This document shows positions 62,724 to 64,000 of a DNA stretch of 64,000 nt, piece by piece. The notes beneath the pieces were generated by a model that saw nothing but the letters and a program-made list of their open reading frames with translations, had not been told where the DNA came from and did no database searches. This DNA is from Diadophis punctatus similis (lineage: Eukaryota > Chordata > Lepidosauria > Squamata > Dipsadidae), in NCBI GenBank assembly GCA_023053685.1, contig JALIGW010000001.1, positions 65,477,740 through 65,541,739 of the forward strand. Direction: 5' to 3'. Position 1 is the stretch's first letter; each line of letters opens with the position of its first letter. Both the position numbers and the translations under genes were made by a program.

Positions 62724-64000
62724 TTAGGCTGGGCCAAATTGGAGTAAATTATGGTCCAGTCAAACTAAAACCCAGAGCCTCTGATTTTCTTAGGTTTTGA
62801 AGGAAACAAATTTCAGGTGGTCTGGCAAGGCAAATGTGACAAAAATGTGCCCCTCTCTTCCCCAACATTGCTCTCCTTGCTTTCAAGTGCAACACAACCA
62901 AACTAATCCATATACATCTTCTCCGAGTCATCCAAGCACAGTTATCACATGCAGTAATGCCTCTCTTTAATGGGCCTTTTGAGGAAAGGAGACATCGATA
63001 GAAACTGAAAGTACATCATTTGTGATGTCAGCTTATAACCAGTGCAAAATACATCATTTGGGATGATATAGATCTCTTGCATGATGATATTAGTATACAA
63101 ATGACAAATTTATGCAAAAGAACTAAATATAATTTAGCAAAAATACCTCATTCAGACTACATTGTCCCTTATTTCAGCAGAGAACGTTCATATAGAAATG
63201 TCCATTGTATCTCATGTCCACTAAACAAGGTCCTGTTGAATCAAGGTTTTGCTGTACTTGACATGACCTTTACAGACTTTCGGAGTTTTTTTAGAATTCA
63301 AGTTTAAATCCTGACTTTGCCTTCCAAATTCAGCCTGAACTTGACTTCTCTAAACAGCTAGGAATTCAAATTCTTGCTTGCCGTTTTGTATTATATGTGG
63401 ATTTATACAGGAAGAGAGTTAGCAAATTTATAGTGGTTATCAAAACTGGAGAAACTGGTATAGCAAAATGGTGAGTCTTTGATCCATCTCTGCATGGACA
63501 ACAATGCCTACGATTCATCTTTGCAAGGACAACGTCTACTTGTTTTCTGTAGGGTCTCTTCTTGCAGATAGGACACTGACAGACTAGTACAGCTAATAGT
63601 CATGTCTGCCTCACTTTTGCCTTTAATGATCTCTACCCCAAGAACTTTGGAGGGATGTTCTTTCCTTTCAAACCAAAGCCAAACCCTCATATATTTACAG
63701 CTCTGTCTGGTCTGTAAATATATGAGAGCCAAAGCCCTCATATATTTACAGCTCTGTCTGGTTTTCTCAGGAGTGTTTCTATTTATCCTTGCCTACTAGC
63801 AAAATAATTTTACAGAGAAAACTGCTGAAGTCCACTTGCACCATACTCACATAAACTGCCTGCAGCAAATAAATGAACACTACCAACATGTGACTGATTT
63901 ATAACTTGCTTATCCCTAGTCAAAGTATTTTTTAAAATTGTGTTTATTCGGTCCCAGCTCCCCATCTGTTTTAACAAATAAGGTGGAAATTAAATAATTT
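62724..64000. other. XPO5: XPO5 intron 21, incomplete
   Basis: No further XPO5 exon is seen. 63680-63765 holds a short direct repeat (ctcatatatttacagctctg twice, 50 bp apart) with an inverted partner between the copies. Nothing else is recognised. Confidence 0.5.

Noticed and set aside
63500..63800. CRISPR-like short direct repeats
   Set aside because: Only two copies 50 bp apart are present, in an intron of a vertebrate gene. This is a local duplication.

Overview
This window is nuclear DNA of a squamate reptile, most likely a snake. The evidence is a set of vertebrate split genes with canonical introns, a tRNA-derived SINE ending in the (ATTGCT)n-type tail common in squamates, many short non-autonomous hAT elements, L2/CR1-type and L1 LINEs, and a DIRS retrotransposon. 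The species is not determined.

Three host genes lie in the order also known from human chromosome 6p21. From 832 to 1626 (+) are the last two coding exons of GTPBP2, followed by a 3'UTR to about 4085. From 18681 down to 7540 (-) is the complete coding sequence of POLH, DNA polymerase eta: 10 coding exons and 679 codons plus a stop. From 21458 to 62268 (+) are the first 21 coding exons of XPO5, exportin-5: 809 codons, with the 3' part beyond the window. GTPBP2 and POLH converge tail to tail. POLH and XPO5 diverge head to head, with about 2.8 kb between their start codons, mostly filled by transposons. Splice phases close at every junction I checked. POLH contains one GC-AG intron, and XPO5 contains a 27-nt microexon.

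The rest is transposon-rich intron and spacer. Many hAT-like elements still have 8-bp target-site duplications, some of them nested. There are Tc/mariner (Tigger-like) MITEs with TA ends, SINEs, LINE fragments, large (GAAA)n, (CTTT)n and GA-rich tracts, and perfect palindromes.

The most notable object is a nearly complete DIRS retrotransposon (45884-53870) in XPO5 intron 19. It has 99-bp inverted terminal repeats that look about 97 percent identical, a 3' internal complementary region, an open gag-like ORF, an RT/RNase H ORF and a tyrosine recombinase. A 1.78-kb L1 copy with a twin-priming-type 5' inversion sits exactly at the gag-pol junction. Its target-site duplication copies the ATGA stop/start overlap, so each ORF keeps its own boundary. 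A second, truncated DIRS leader (42992-43993) lies 2 kb upstream, between two 151-154 bp direct repeats of XPO5 intron sequence. I saw no operons, CRISPR arrays, rRNA genes or functional tRNA genes.
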